Assembly (NCBI GenBank): GCA_902702965.1
Contig: CACRXP010000729.1
Location: 8,549 to 72,548, forward strand
DNA from: Spirometra erinaceieuropaei
Lineage: Eukaryota; Platyhelminthes; Cestoda; Diphyllobothriidea; Diphyllobothriidae
DNA: 64,000 nucleotides
Direction of reading: 5' to 3'
Every line of letters begins with the position of its first letter. The first letter of the stretch is position 1. Position numbers and translations under genes: made by a program. Shown here piece after piece: positions 24,493 through 36,029 of the stretch. The notes under the pieces are model-generated. The model was not told the origin of the DNA and ran no database searches. It worked only from the letters and a program-made list of their open reading frames with translations.

Positions 24493-24909
24493 ATGGACTG
24501 GATAACGATAGGGTGTAGGACCCACACCTAACTTGAGCTAACCTGTGGACGGTGTCATACGTCGAATGGCGGTAGAGGGGTTTTTGTGAGTGAGGCAGCC
24601 CACGGGACGGAGAGCATGAAGACACAGAAAATAGATAAATTTCTGCCGAAAGTCTTACCTTTCGCTGTCATTTGGCAAAGAAGGTGAGCGCGATAATTAA
24701 ACAAATAAACAAAAGGCAATTTTAAAAAACATGAAAGATCTTACATAAACCGCCGCTGCTGAGTTGGCATTAAGCCAGGAAGGGAGGGGAATTTCAAAAG
24801 GTTGGAACGGTGAATAATAAGTATGGTTACAATCCCACTGAATTTTAAGGCATATTTTTGGAGTTTTCATCTACTTGGAAGTTCTACACCCTATCGTTAC
24901 CATGGACTG
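24493..24909. mobile_element. 401-bp MITE with inverted ends and 8-bp target duplication
   Basis: The element spans 24501-24901. The left end GATAACGATAGGGTGTAGGA pairs with the right end, which reads GGTAACGATAGGGTGTAGAA on the other strand. ATGGACTG flanks it on both sides (24493-24500 and 24902-24909). An 8-bp duplication fits the hAT superfamily. No coding capacity. A homologous copy in opposite orientation lies at 37652-38049. Confidence 0.87.
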
Positions 24910-27697
24910 TAAGCGGTGAGTGATCAAGAGCATCACTTTTTATATATCATAGGAACTTATAGGCTTTTTGAAAAGCCTACCATTACACACAGCTGAGTGC
25001 CTTTCTTCATACGGACGTTATTCTTGCCACAACTTTCCCACAAAACTTTATTTGTTGTCTATCAGTTAAATAAATGGCTCACAGATCTGTAAAACTTTGT
25101 CTAGAATGGCATAATTCATACGACTGCTCTTCGTTTTTTTACCCCTACACTCTTAAGCAAGCAGAAAATCCGTAAGGTTCGCGTCTTATGACCTGCTTCC
25201 TAGGGTTCATATATGCACAAAGTAACATCGCTGCCGCTATGTTTATCGATTAGACCGAGGCCACTGCCCATATCTTCTAGGACTATTCAAATTCATAACA
25301 TGTCAGGATATAAACAGGAAAAATCCGAGACAGATTTCTTAAAAAGGATAGTCGTCGTTGACATGCCGTCAACAGTAGCGAGTAGAGGAGGCGGTTACTC
25401 CAATGGTAACGACGCCTGCTGTAGTAGCCAGTAGTCCGAGCTGTCAACACTTGTCGTCTGGACGATTCCCGATATGCCAAGTCAGATGATGGTCAAGGAT
25501 TCAGTATGCCAAGGAACCGACAACATTCCAGACAATGTCCTAAACGTTTGGAGAGGGTGGGCGCGCCCTGACGTGTCATTGTCAAGTCCCTACTAGCCTT
25601 GAAGTTAATTGGCCGGTTTGGGTAGCCGTGATTGTCCGAATGTCACCCAGAGTCTTGTGGCGTCGCGGCTTGACCGGATGCGCCCAGGTCATCATATAGA
25701 GGCTCATGCTGTCAGACGGATGAACTGCGCTGGTCCAAACGTGCACTTCACCATACAGATGTAAGTTCGTTTTGGACGCCGAAATCAGTGCCACCAAAGT
25801 ACCTTCCTTCACGTTTAAACACTTCGGTTCGACTTTAGTAACTAAGTAGCCCGACAAATTGTACACCACAGTCAATCGCGACCGACACAACAGGCATCGA
25901 TATATGTCTGTCAAGTGCCCCGGAAGGGTTGCGGCTAAGCAACCACTTATTTGTTCTTCCTAAGTACCTTTAGGGACAGGAAACCCTTGCTTTCGGCCTA
26001 GTGTATGTGTACGCGTATAATGGGATTGGTAGTCGTCTATCAGACAAAAACTCCAAAACAGACTAGTTAATATCTAGGTATTTCATCGAGGAGGTACTAG
26101 CTAGTAGTGTCCAAAGTTTTCTCAGTGAAACATGCTGCCCAAACTAGAATCTGTTAGCACTTTGATTCGTACCTTTACGTGTTTTCACCTCGCCTTCACG
26201 TATGCCGCCAAGGATCAGCAGCTTTCATAGATGTATTTTGCATAATACCGATGTGGCTGTTAAGTACGTGTTAGTCCTCCCAGAGGCCTGCGTCACGAAG
26301 TACTCAGAATGTGAAATTTTGTTATATCCCGAGCTTAATGCGACAGTCGTCGGGCTTAAATGGTGATAATACTCTCTCGCTGCAAAACACAACAATTTGT
26401 TGAAGTGGGATGATCGGAAGGCGGGCAAGGCGGCTAGATGAACAAGTTTTCACTGAGGCGATGCAGCATATACGCAGCTCAGCAAACACCTGGAGCAAGC
26501 GTTCTCACCAGGCCAGTGTCAGTCGAAGTTCATGCGTGGGAACTTCGCCCGGCCGCTGTCAGTCGGCGAAGAGATAAATATCGATCGGCGTCAGCACGTC
26601 GCAAGTGGGAATTTGAGTCACGTGTGTTGAACGGACTGAATGCGACATGGTTCCGCGGCGGAGTTTACGTCCATGAGCATGGGCAGCTACGACTGCTCTG
26701 TGGCCGCACGTCCTTTCCTGATTATCGGATTTCATCTTGGGACATGGATTATGAGCGTCCATCGGGCTTCTTTGTTTTCTTTCGTAGTGCAGAATCTGGG
26801 TAATAAGGTTTCATATAAACAACCAAGAGGATGCTCAAAAATACCCGCTATCTAGCATATGTACACTGAACAGATTTAACAGATGATATTCTTTCATCGT
26901 GTATACTGGGAAATTCAGAAATGGTAACTTCTGAAAAGTCGAAATGGTCTGCTGGAGAGAGTTTCTTTTGTAACACGGGCTGGGTCATCGATATGCCAGT
27001 CTTCATCAGTCGAACAATTACGTGGGAACTGAAGTGCATAGAGGGATGCTTTCGTCATATTTTGCCTGAATGTACATGCATTTCACCCAGATTGTCCATG
27101 AACTAAGTCGGTAACACGAACTCTGTAGGCAGCTTTCTGAAATTAATTATAGCACTTTGTTACGTTGAAAGCATATTGGGGGAGATCAAGGCATCATTTG
27201 TAACCATCCTAAGCACTGCACTTGCTTCGATGACCAGTTGTTTGACCCTCATCGTGCATTCTCTGCTCGTCATGCAAGTTCTCGGTTTTCCTTACAACAC
27301 AAATTAACATTTTGCCAAATAAATTGGGGTCCTTGACGGGCAATCAAGTTCTATTGAGGTCATCTGGTTAACGCATTGGCATACTTGAACCCTTGTGTTT
27401 ATGCGTTATCGAACGGTAATAAGAATTTGTCCTCTACGACTGTAGGCGACGGTTCTGGGTCAAAACACTTCTGTAAGCCAGGGGCAGTTTGTAATATTGT
27501 TAGACTTAGAAGACTGAAAAACGCCTAAAACTGGATACCCGTATCCCTTGGTAGTGACACGTTATCCCACACTACCAATGCCAATGCGTGCTGCCTGGGA
27601 GGATCGATAAATTTGCAGCACAAGCCCTGGAATGACGCTTGTGCATTCAGGCTTACTATGTTTTAGTGCACCCCGAAGATCCCCTTAGCAGCTCACC

Positions 27698-27698
<1 letters not shown>
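24910..27698. other. Intergenic, no supported gene
   Basis: Several open frames of 60-121 codons on both strands (for example 25582-25914 minus, 26438-26803 plus) lack motifs, introns or compatible neighbours. I treat them as chance frames. Confidence 0.4.

Positions 27699-27750
<52 letters not shown>
27699..27750. repeat. (CT)n microsatellite
   Basis: About 25 uninterrupted CT units, the longest simple repeat in the window. It is likely polymorphic in length. Confidence 0.97.
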
Positions 27751-27752
<2 letters not shown>

Positions 27753-30680
27753 AATTACTCTTCCTGAAACTGCCGCTCATGTCCGGTGAGCGGACCTCCG
27801 GCAATGGTCTCAAACTGCTGAACGCATACATCGTCGAAACCAAGAGACCTGTGGATCGGATTTTGGTTAGCAGACTGGGCCTTGGTACGGTCAGGGGGAG
27901 AGCTGTTTGCCTGCCTGTCTGCGTTCAAGATAGGCTGATTTACAAACCAGGTTATCATGTTGACTAACTGTCGGTGCCTTCTAGCCTCCCTCGAAGCGCA
28001 GCTGCCATGTTACGAAGTCACCAGGTGGCGTGAGTGACGTGAGCTATTCGATCCTCTGACTTGTTTACTTTTCGGGATTTAGTTAATATTTTAGTAATTG
28101 CCCCTAACTGTGGATAACCATTGTCTAACAGTGGCTTCCTAGTTAGTTGCTATTTTCTACAAGTCCTTGGAATTTGAACGCAGTCGTACAGCTTCGTTGA
28201 ATGGACAATCGGAAATTCTTGTTATGCACTCAGGGCAACACGAGTCTGTTGATGGATGTTGTTGTGTGGCGCGAGGCCTTCTCCAGAGAGCCAGTATTCA
28301 TGTCACTTACCAGACAACTAAGAAATGTGATTCCTGTGTATATAATTGCAGGCCTGACTGTCAATCGTTTAATGCTAGCCGAGGGGTGATTCCCGAGTAA
28401 GGCATGAAAGCATGAGAGACGTTCACCGCCGAAAGCCTCCCCCTTTTTCGTTGACTGTTTGCAAGGGTTAATCAAATTGGTTGTAGTACGTAACCAATCA
28501 GCCCATTCAGTTTTGAGTAACATAAAAGTTCCGTCGAGACAGCGCCATCGAAACCTAGACAGCCAGCGGCTGACTCCAACAAACATTAGGTTTCGTGTAC
28601 AACTAATCTGTGACGGCAACTAATCCAGAAATATCCATTCCGATATCGTTGCTCTTTGTCGATGAAAACTTATCAAAGGAATCTCCGATTCGCCATGACA
28701 GTGGAACGAAAAACCCACTGGAGTTTCCTCCTCCAGAATCGAATGTAGTAGACTTCATACCGTCTGTACGATAGAACAAGTTAATCAACAACGGAGCAGT
28801 TTTATGCCCATTCTAATCTGTGCTGGGAGGATAGGACTGTAATGATAATAAAGAGACTAACCAATTCACTTTCCTATGGTACTGTCTTCCAATCTACGTG
28901 CTATTTCTTGAAGGCCCTCAACAATGCAAAATACGGTACTGGTTAGGATTTTGTGCAATCACAAAATTAAGCTTGTTCATTTACATAGTATAAAACATGC
29001 TAAGTCGGTAATCACTGTAACAAGCACATCGCATGAGACTTCCCGCAAGCTCCATACTTCGAGGACAAATTATGGTTTTCCTCTAGGGTGGGATTTCTAT
29101 GATTCTTCAAGTCCCTTTCTGATACTTCTCATAGGCTGATTTGCAATGGCTTTTAGGCGGTTTATTAATATTTTCGACTTTTACTTTAGTAGTCTGTACA
29201 CATGTCTTCGAGTAAGGGTGAATGTCCACTTTTCGGAATATCCTGGACTGTTTAGGGCCACTGTTGTATTTCCTTTATCGACGGGCGAAGATAAAGGTAG
29301 CATCTGGATTAATGGTTGAGGGTGAGCGCTGGGCTTCCATGACAGTTTTGAGCAAATGTTCAATCGATTCAGTCTGACGTGGAAAATACTGATTTTTACT
29401 TCATCAGCAACGTTCACTAGTTATTCCGCTGAAGGCCATTATAGTCAGAGCAGTTGTTCGCATGCATTTCGGAGACGAACTGGAAAAGAACTGCTGCTTA
29501 GTTAATCGCTGCAGAAAGAACCGAAAAATGAATGTCTTGGGAGCCTTCAGCAGGAAATCACGTGGTATTCAGAGCTCATAGTTAAAGGCATCGAAATTTT
29601 CGGCCGTATTGTACACGAGTGTTGCAGTATGATGTGCCCGCTTTCGTTAGTTTGTGGTCACACCGAGTGTTTTGCTGTTCGGGAGGCCATTTCCGACTGT
29701 CTCCGACCGACATTCAACTCATATCTGTGACGCCACGCAGTTTTGCTCAAGGCAGAGGGCACACTCAGGTGACCAGGTAAACAAGGTAAGCATAGCCAGC
29801 GTCTCAGATCGCCCCATAAGCCCTTCTGTACGGCTTGCTTCAATCAGCAGGGAAGGGGCAGCCGCCCTGTGCCACTGACAGGCAGACGGCTTAGGTCAGG
29901 TCCGCTTACTCAACGTCAAATCTTGTCGCCTGTTGGCCTGACGTAGTTTTGTCGCCGGATCCGAATGAGAATGAGGAATAAGTGAGGCCAACCCTGCTCA
30001 TGCCTTTCTTCCTATAGTTTACTTAACACACAAGTCATCTTCACCATTCACTCGTCTTAGCCCCCAACTCGACTACCAAAGTCCGGCGAGAGGAGCACAT
30101 CCAATTGCGTAGGCGACCAAGTCTAGTCGGGTTGTCTTCCTGTTGTGCTTCGTTAGGAGTCATAGCGGATTTCGGCAACAGCCTGGGATGTCTCAACAGC
30201 TCAATCCAAGATGCCCTGCTATTTACTCAAAATGGAGGTTCCCACCGCCTGCACGGCCGACCATGACTGCTGGGTATACTACAGGCGGCCGAAGCACAGA
30301 TACGAAAAATACCCATCCCCATTTCCCGTCTCCTTCCGCCGAAGTAACTTCGTCCACTAATAGTCCGAAATATCCGATCCACTAGGCAACCGATCGGAAA
30401 GTTCGGCCCTAGGCGCCAGTTAACTTGCCAAATACAACACTGTCTCCAGTAAGACGCGCTTATCAGAACAAGTGAACAAAGTGCGGGATAAATATCCATG
30501 CGGAAGGGCTTTTGGAAAGGAAGAACAACAGGATGATGGGTCCGTCCTAAAGAGCTGAAACGGTATAAGTACGAAGATGTCTTCCCCTTCCCATGGAATC
30601 AACGATCAAACCACCAAAATGCAGTCTTCACCATCCTTATCCACCCTTCAGTTCCGATAATGACGCCGTAATGAGCAAGT
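27751..30680. other. Intergenic, no supported gene
   Basis: No recognised exon. The part from about 29640 may be the 5' untranslated part of the LINE remnant that follows, but I have no second copy to prove it. Confidence 0.35.
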
Positions 30681-30689
30681 TCTCTGACG

Positions 30690-31540
30690 ACCTGTATCCC
30701 CTCCTCGTGTCTGTACGAAGGAGAGAGAGACCCAAGGCACAACGGGACGAGTGCGTTTCGTGGCGCGATCGGTGAGGATCCCTCTACCACAGTAATTATC
30801 CTCGGTGACTTCAGTGAACGAGCAGTCACTGATTACGAGGCCTGAAGTAGGGTGCTTGGTCGCTTCGAATTACAGTAACACAACAGCGACAGACTCCCAC
30901 AGGAGACAAGCTCGGAATCTATCCCCTTTCTCACAAACACCAACTCCCGCCTTCAAAATCGGAAAAATGTAGGTATGCCTCGTTTGCGCGACCGACATGT
31001 CCGTCGTTAGGCAACATTGAGAGCCGACTGTGCCATGTCGGATGGGCGCCGCTGAATGCTGAACAGACCACTTCGAATCCGGCCTCGAAGAAAGAGCACT
31101 AAGGGAGCTTAATGCAGCACCAATGATCACGACTGGGCGCATACGGGATCTCACCAGCAAGGTGAAAACAACTCTGGATTAAATGAATGATTGATTGATA
31201 GTGATACCAAATGGACTAGACCGCGGGACACCATCCAGGCCACTGTCATGGTCCTTGGGTCCATAAACCTGCACCACCAGGACAAGTTTAGAGACATTCA
31301 AGAAAACTGGCACCTCCTCTCCAAGAATCAGTCTCATGGGGCCTGGACGAACAAAAACACCACCGCGAACAAGGCCACAACCTCCCGGTACCAACTCCGA
31401 TTACAGCAGAGGTTGCTGGAGACGCAGAACCATTGTTCGGTGAGATTGCAGACTTCTTTATGGCGACCAAGGCGGCCTACTGCAGTCAAACCAATGGAAC
31501 TAAGCAGCCGGCTAGATTGGTCTGAGAAATGGTAGGAATC
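30690..31540 (+). pseudogene. LINE remnant: endonuclease and linker before the reverse transcriptase
   Basis: Broken frames recall the AP-endonuclease-like domain of flatworm non-LTR retrotransposons: an ILGDFSER block corresponds to the family's LGDFNAR motif, and FLTNTNSR follows about 50 codons later. Near 31220-31500 a frame reads RDTIQATVMVLG, DKFRDIQENWHL and YQLRLQQRLLETQ, like the linker between endonuclease and RT. Stops and frameshifts make it dead. Confidence 0.65.
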
Positions 31541-31974
31541 CTTGGATTGCTTAAGTTCAGCAGTGATACCCATGTAGACATCTAAGAAGTGAAGTCCGGC
31601 AAACGTATGCTTTCGATTATTCATAATCAGGCCTGTACGGTAGTATAAGGGCAGAATAGGAAAACTTGAACATCCAATAAGTCAATGTGCATCTGCAGTG
31701 GCCCTACTCCGAGCGCCTGTCTCAACGCTGGGCCTCACGCGAGCGTCCGCACGTGCGCACCAGGGCTGGTTGGCATTCGCCCACTAGGCCCTCCGACTGG
31801 CCAATCAGATTCAAGGCCGAGTCAGGCGTGTCCTGGCTTAAGAGGCTGTGACGCATTCCCCCAGACACTTGGGCCGCCGCTCAGCCGGCGCCGGGCTTGC
31901 CCATGTCCGACTGCCAACTACTTCTCCAGCTTGTCTGTAAGGAATGTATTGTCCTCCGAGGAGAGATGACAGAG

Positions 31975-32600
31975 AATGCGGGTAGATTGATACAGTACTG
32001 TTTCGGGCTTATTTTGCCTTCATTCAGCCAATCATAACCTTGACCAGCAGCTGGGACCAGAAACAAACATGCGCACGACGCACCTGGCGCAGTTGGTCCA
32101 CCACTGGTGTCTACCAGATGGGTCATAGGCACTTCATCGAACCGAAGTTCATCAGTGCCTCGCCACCTGTCATTCTGTGTTGCTGCAGATCGGGTATTTA
32201 TTCAATCAGGGGCTTGTTTTGCTTCGCGAAGCCAGTAGATCGGTGTGCGCCTGATTGAATAAATACCCGAGTTGCAGCGACCGAGAATGACAGGTGGCGA
32301 GGCACTGATGAACTTCGGTTCGATGAAGTGCTTATGATCCATCTGGTAGACCCCAGCGGTGGACCAACTGCGCCAGGTGCGTCGTGCGCATGTTTGTTTC
32401 TGGTCCCAGCTGCTGGTCAGGGTAATGATTGGCCCGAAACAGTGCTGCATCAATCTACCCACATCCTCTGTCCTCGCTACTACTATGACTTGGCCGACTT
32501 CGGCCTGGTAATTGGTTGCCTGTTTGTGATCTTTGCCACCCATACGGAGCTTGTTTGCTTCGTTACGCCAATAGATCGGTGTGCGCCCATTCCTGATTGA
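31975..32600. repeat. Palindrome of two dispersed-repeat copies (B plus, C minus)
   Basis: Copy B (31975-32210, plus) and copy C (32250-32600, minus) face each other across about 39 bp. The arms match over some 220 bp, including the GAACCGAAGTTCATCAGTGC block. Copy C contains the CGCACACCGATC segment at both of its ends, so it spans more than one unit; the family is probably tandem in origin. Copy A is at 11652. Confidence 0.85.
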
Positions 32601-32811
32601 ATATTATCCTCCCCACTGGCGTCCGCCTTATCTTCCCGTTCGGGACCGAGCCTTAAGGTTGTGGTAGCCGGGGTCTCACTCTCGGCCTAGCCAGCCACGA
32701 TACACCTGCGCCTTCACTTGCTCTTGTGGGGCAGGTTATAATGGCCGAACAACTAGGCGTCCGTTCAAGCGGATGCGAGAGCACCATCCCGCCCAGCTAA
32801 ACTAAAATGGG

Positions 32812-33090
32812 AAAAGTTCATCTTTAGGGCATTTGTGGCACACTTGGTTGACAGCGGCCACCGGGTAGACGTCAACCAAGCATTCCAAGTCATCTATGAA
32901 GTGTCGGCGTGACACTTCAAGTTCCTACTTGCGACGGCAGAGGCAGTGGCCATACGGTTAGCCAACCCAGCCTTGTGCTTGCATAAAGCGTTTATGCAGG
33001 CGCTAAGACTCCCCTGGGAAAAAAACGAACCCAGCATACGTGTTCGTACCTGCCACGTCGCGTTAGAGCGTCGAAACACGGACAGGTAAT
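32812..33090 (+). pseudogene. Retroelement-like coding remnant of unknown type
   Basis: One plus frame reads KWEKFIFRAFVAHLVDSGHR to YEVSA and a stop, then ATAEAVAIRLANPALCLHKA and FMQALRLPW. The pattern looks like real, decayed protein sequence of a repeated element, possibly a LINE first ORF. I could not identify the family. Confidence 0.35.
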
Positions 33091-34724
33091 CGCCAGATGC
33101 CTTCCCCTCCCCTTCCCTACCTAAACCCCTGACAGAACTAGAATCTAACCACTAAGCTCTGAACGCCCTTCAACTCTCTCTCCCCGTATTGACTATTATT
33201 GGATGTTCAACTTTTGCTATTCTGCCCTTATATTACTGTACAGGCTTGGTGATGAATAATCGGATGCGTACGTTTGCCGGACTTGACTTCTTAAATAGTA
33301 GGATCTCTAGACTTGTCTGGAGCAATTTTGGCTCGCGTTCATTTGTCCATCATTAATCTGAGAGGAAATCACAGACAGATTCCAAATGGAAACCCATGCT
33401 AATCCTTACAGTTTTCTCTCCTTGCAGCAGATCACGGCAATGCAACAGGCGCCCGATGGGAAGGGTCAGGGCATTGACTCGAAGCTAACAAATACGTTGA
33501 ACTACTTGGCCACCTGGGTTTTCTGTTCCGGCAGACGAAGGGATAAATCCCGCAGTACTTGAAGCACGTCAGCTGTGTACACCGACAATCAAAAATGCCG
33601 GCAAATCTGTGATAACCACCGTGACTTCTTCACAATATCAGTGACAAAATCTTTGTCGCAGTTCTTCCTCAATTCCTGACCGCAAACCTGAAACAGGGGC
33701 GTCTTCAAGAGATTCACTGCGAATTCCACAAAAACCACCAACCACCAATAAGGTCCACGCAACGCTGAAACACAAGAAATGCCCACCAGCCTTTGTACGA
33801 ACTACACTGATTTGAAAGAGGTTTTAGGCAACCCAAAGCAACACGCTACCTGGAAAATAGTGGCGAAGTCCAGTTGCCCACAAAACCTTCATGTTGACCG
33901 TCAAGTAGGCTCACGACGGTGTGTGGCTCCTGTCACGGACAACCAGCCAACTTCAGACGGCTTCAAATAGGATGAACCGGGCTTGCGCTGTCATCCCAAC
34001 TTGCTTCAGCTTCATATAATAATAGTCTAATCCTACAGTGATGAACGATCAAGGACCGGCATTAATTACCAAGCCGCCTTTTGAACATAGCCGCAAGCAG
34101 GCTGTCACAACCTCGAGAGTCAGGGCACGCAGTCCTCCTTCTTACACAGTACAACTGAGGTAAGTCTTTGAGTATTCACCCCCGCATGCACTAATTTCAG
34201 GTCGCTGCAAGAAAGCGGTTATAATGCATTCACTGGCACCAACTGTAAAACATGAAGAACTCCTAATTGGAGTAAAAGAAAATCGTCCCGCACTTGTGCA
34301 TCAGTTCTACTAACATGAAAGTGTAGTCTCGAGAAGAATCAGGACTGACAAGATTGCGACCCTGACCTCCAAAACCAGTCAGGCCTTCGGCAGGCTTAAA
34401 TTCCCTTTGCAATCACCGTGGCATCCTCAACGCAATCCTGTGAATGAGCAGTAGTGCAGCCCAGACGTCTCACTACTGAGGCCTTGACACCCTGCCAGAA
34501 CCCGACGAGGAAGCTCGACTATACCCATGCAAACTGTTTCAGAGGTTCAAGCGAATAATTTCAGAAATTATTCAGTGCAGGACACGGTGTTAAGTCTTCG
34601 GGACGTTATTTTTTGGGGTTAGACCCGAAATTTCAATGAACATTTGAGTCGAAGACAATCAACTACTGTGGAATAACCACGCAATGTCAATTCTAAAAAC
34701 AAGTAGTACTACGAGCAGTATGAA
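33091..34724. other. Repeat-rich intergenic DNA, no supported gene
   Basis: Only short broken frames. The first part of the Penelope-like element, if present at all, is too decayed to recognise. Confidence 0.35.
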
Positions 34725-35267
34725 ATGCATATAATAAACGGCCGAGCCAATGATAAAATGGCCAGACTAATGCTAGAAAGTTGGTCCTCGACTGGCACAC
34801 TCAACCGGGCCATAGACCTACATCCAGCCTACCAGGCGCTCCGCGCGAGACTCGAGCCAGTCCAGGCAGGGCCGATGGCACGGATGAAAAGAGTCACACG
34901 GGGTCGACCGCCGACGTTCGCGGAGAGAGGAGAAGGCGCTGACCGAATGTCACCTGACCGGCGTGGCACACCGTCTAACGGACGTGCTCGCGAGGCCGGA
35001 AACACCACGCCTGAGGAACAACGATCGATCAATCCGCCGTCTGACGAGGGGGAGGACAACGAGTACGCCGACGCAGCGGCAACCACGTTAGGCGTGAGGG
35101 GGACACAAGCCACGCCAGTCCGCCAATGGCTGAGATCAGGGAGGCGACAATCAGCCAACGGAAAGCAGGCTAGTCAACAAACGTGCGCTGGGCACTGTTA
35201 TAATACGAGGCAGGCGGCAAGGCTGAACAGATCAAGGCCAGTAGGAAACGTCAGCGCACGACTCTGA
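34725..35267 (+). pseudogene. C-terminal remnant of a Penelope-like element protein
   Basis: A 180-codon open frame. It begins with RANDKMARLMLESWSSTGTL, NRAIDLHPAYQALRARL, which recalls the last block of the GIY-YIG endonuclease domain of Penelope-like retroelements (ESW...INR.IDL...Y). It continues into an Arg/Gly/Thr-rich, low-conservation tail. No GIY-YIG core or reverse transcriptase is visible upstream, so it is a 3' fragment. The ribozyme-like motif just after it fits the same element type. Confidence 0.55.
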
Positions 35268-35297
35268 TGATGGAAACGAGAGAGTTTCCGAAACGTC
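35247..35297 (+). ncRNA. Hammerhead-ribozyme-like motif
   Basis: Contains CTGATGA (35264-35270), a perfect 6-bp stem GGAAAC/GTTTCC around a GAGAGA loop (35272-35289), then GAAAC-GTC. These are the core box, stem II and second core box of a hammerhead in order and spacing. Upstream ACGTC (35248-35252) could give a 3-bp stem III and a UC cleavage site; stem I is weak (AG/CT). It overlaps the end of the Penelope-like open frame. Penelope-like elements are known to carry such ribozymes. Confidence 0.6.
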
Positions 35298-35639
35298 AGT
35301 CTGAATTCAACCTGGTCCATGAAATCGCTCTTCTTTGTCTTCCTCGGGGGATGATATCCACGGTAATAAACGTATTATAAGAGATTAATAAGAGCAGCAA
35401 GAGCGCATCCCGGACACTCAAGTGGCGGAAGTGGCCGATACACCCACTAATTTTATAACGCCAAATTAATTCTAGCGTTGATGGAGCAGCCGCGTTGTGG
35501 GCGCGACTAATGAACGCCTGTTAAAGCACCTCTTCCATCGTGACGTCGCTACGGGCGACCAACACGCCACACTAAAAACAACGCCACAAGGATACTTCGG
35601 AAAGCTCACTGAAATGCCACAGAATTGACCGGGAAGACG

Positions 35640-35800
35640 GGCTGCCCGTTAGCCCAGCTGCTGGCTACCCGGTGAGTCCACAGGTGACGGATAGTGGAAC
35701 GACCTTCAGTGATGGTTAGCTGCGAAATAAGCAGACCCAGGTCTGACGAATAGGCAGTCGCGGACCAGCAGCGGCAGTGCTACTAGGGTGTGGTGGGCTG
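35640..35800. repeat. Short repeat shared with 43545-43650
   Basis: Both places contain TAGCTGCGAAAT, a GACCCAGGTCTGA-like or TTGGGTCTGA-like block and GAATAGGCAGTCG in the same order. Here it precedes the LINE, so it may be part of its untranslated leader. Confidence 0.45.
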
Positions 35801-36029
35801 AGGTCTGGCTCGCTGAAAGCCTTACAAAAAGCCGCAAAGCCCGATGATGCCGTTGCGGCATGGCGACCGTGAAACGTCACTAAATAAGTTTGCTTGCCAC
35901 CGCTGCCCTTTGGTTGGGCTCTTGAGCCAAAGCGTCAGGGGGGACAACCTCGGACAAACGATCCGGGCGACCGTTGGGGAACCGCACGTACTCGAAATTC
36001 CTAAGAAACCTCATGTTACATGTACGACG

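Noticed and set aside
26438..26803. 121-codon plus-strand frame
   Set aside because: Basic, low-complexity composition with no family resemblance and no promoter or splice context.
33400..33980. LTR-retrotransposon polymerase fragment
   Set aside because: A few words recall a reverse transcriptase, but no consistent frame or catalytic motif could be followed.
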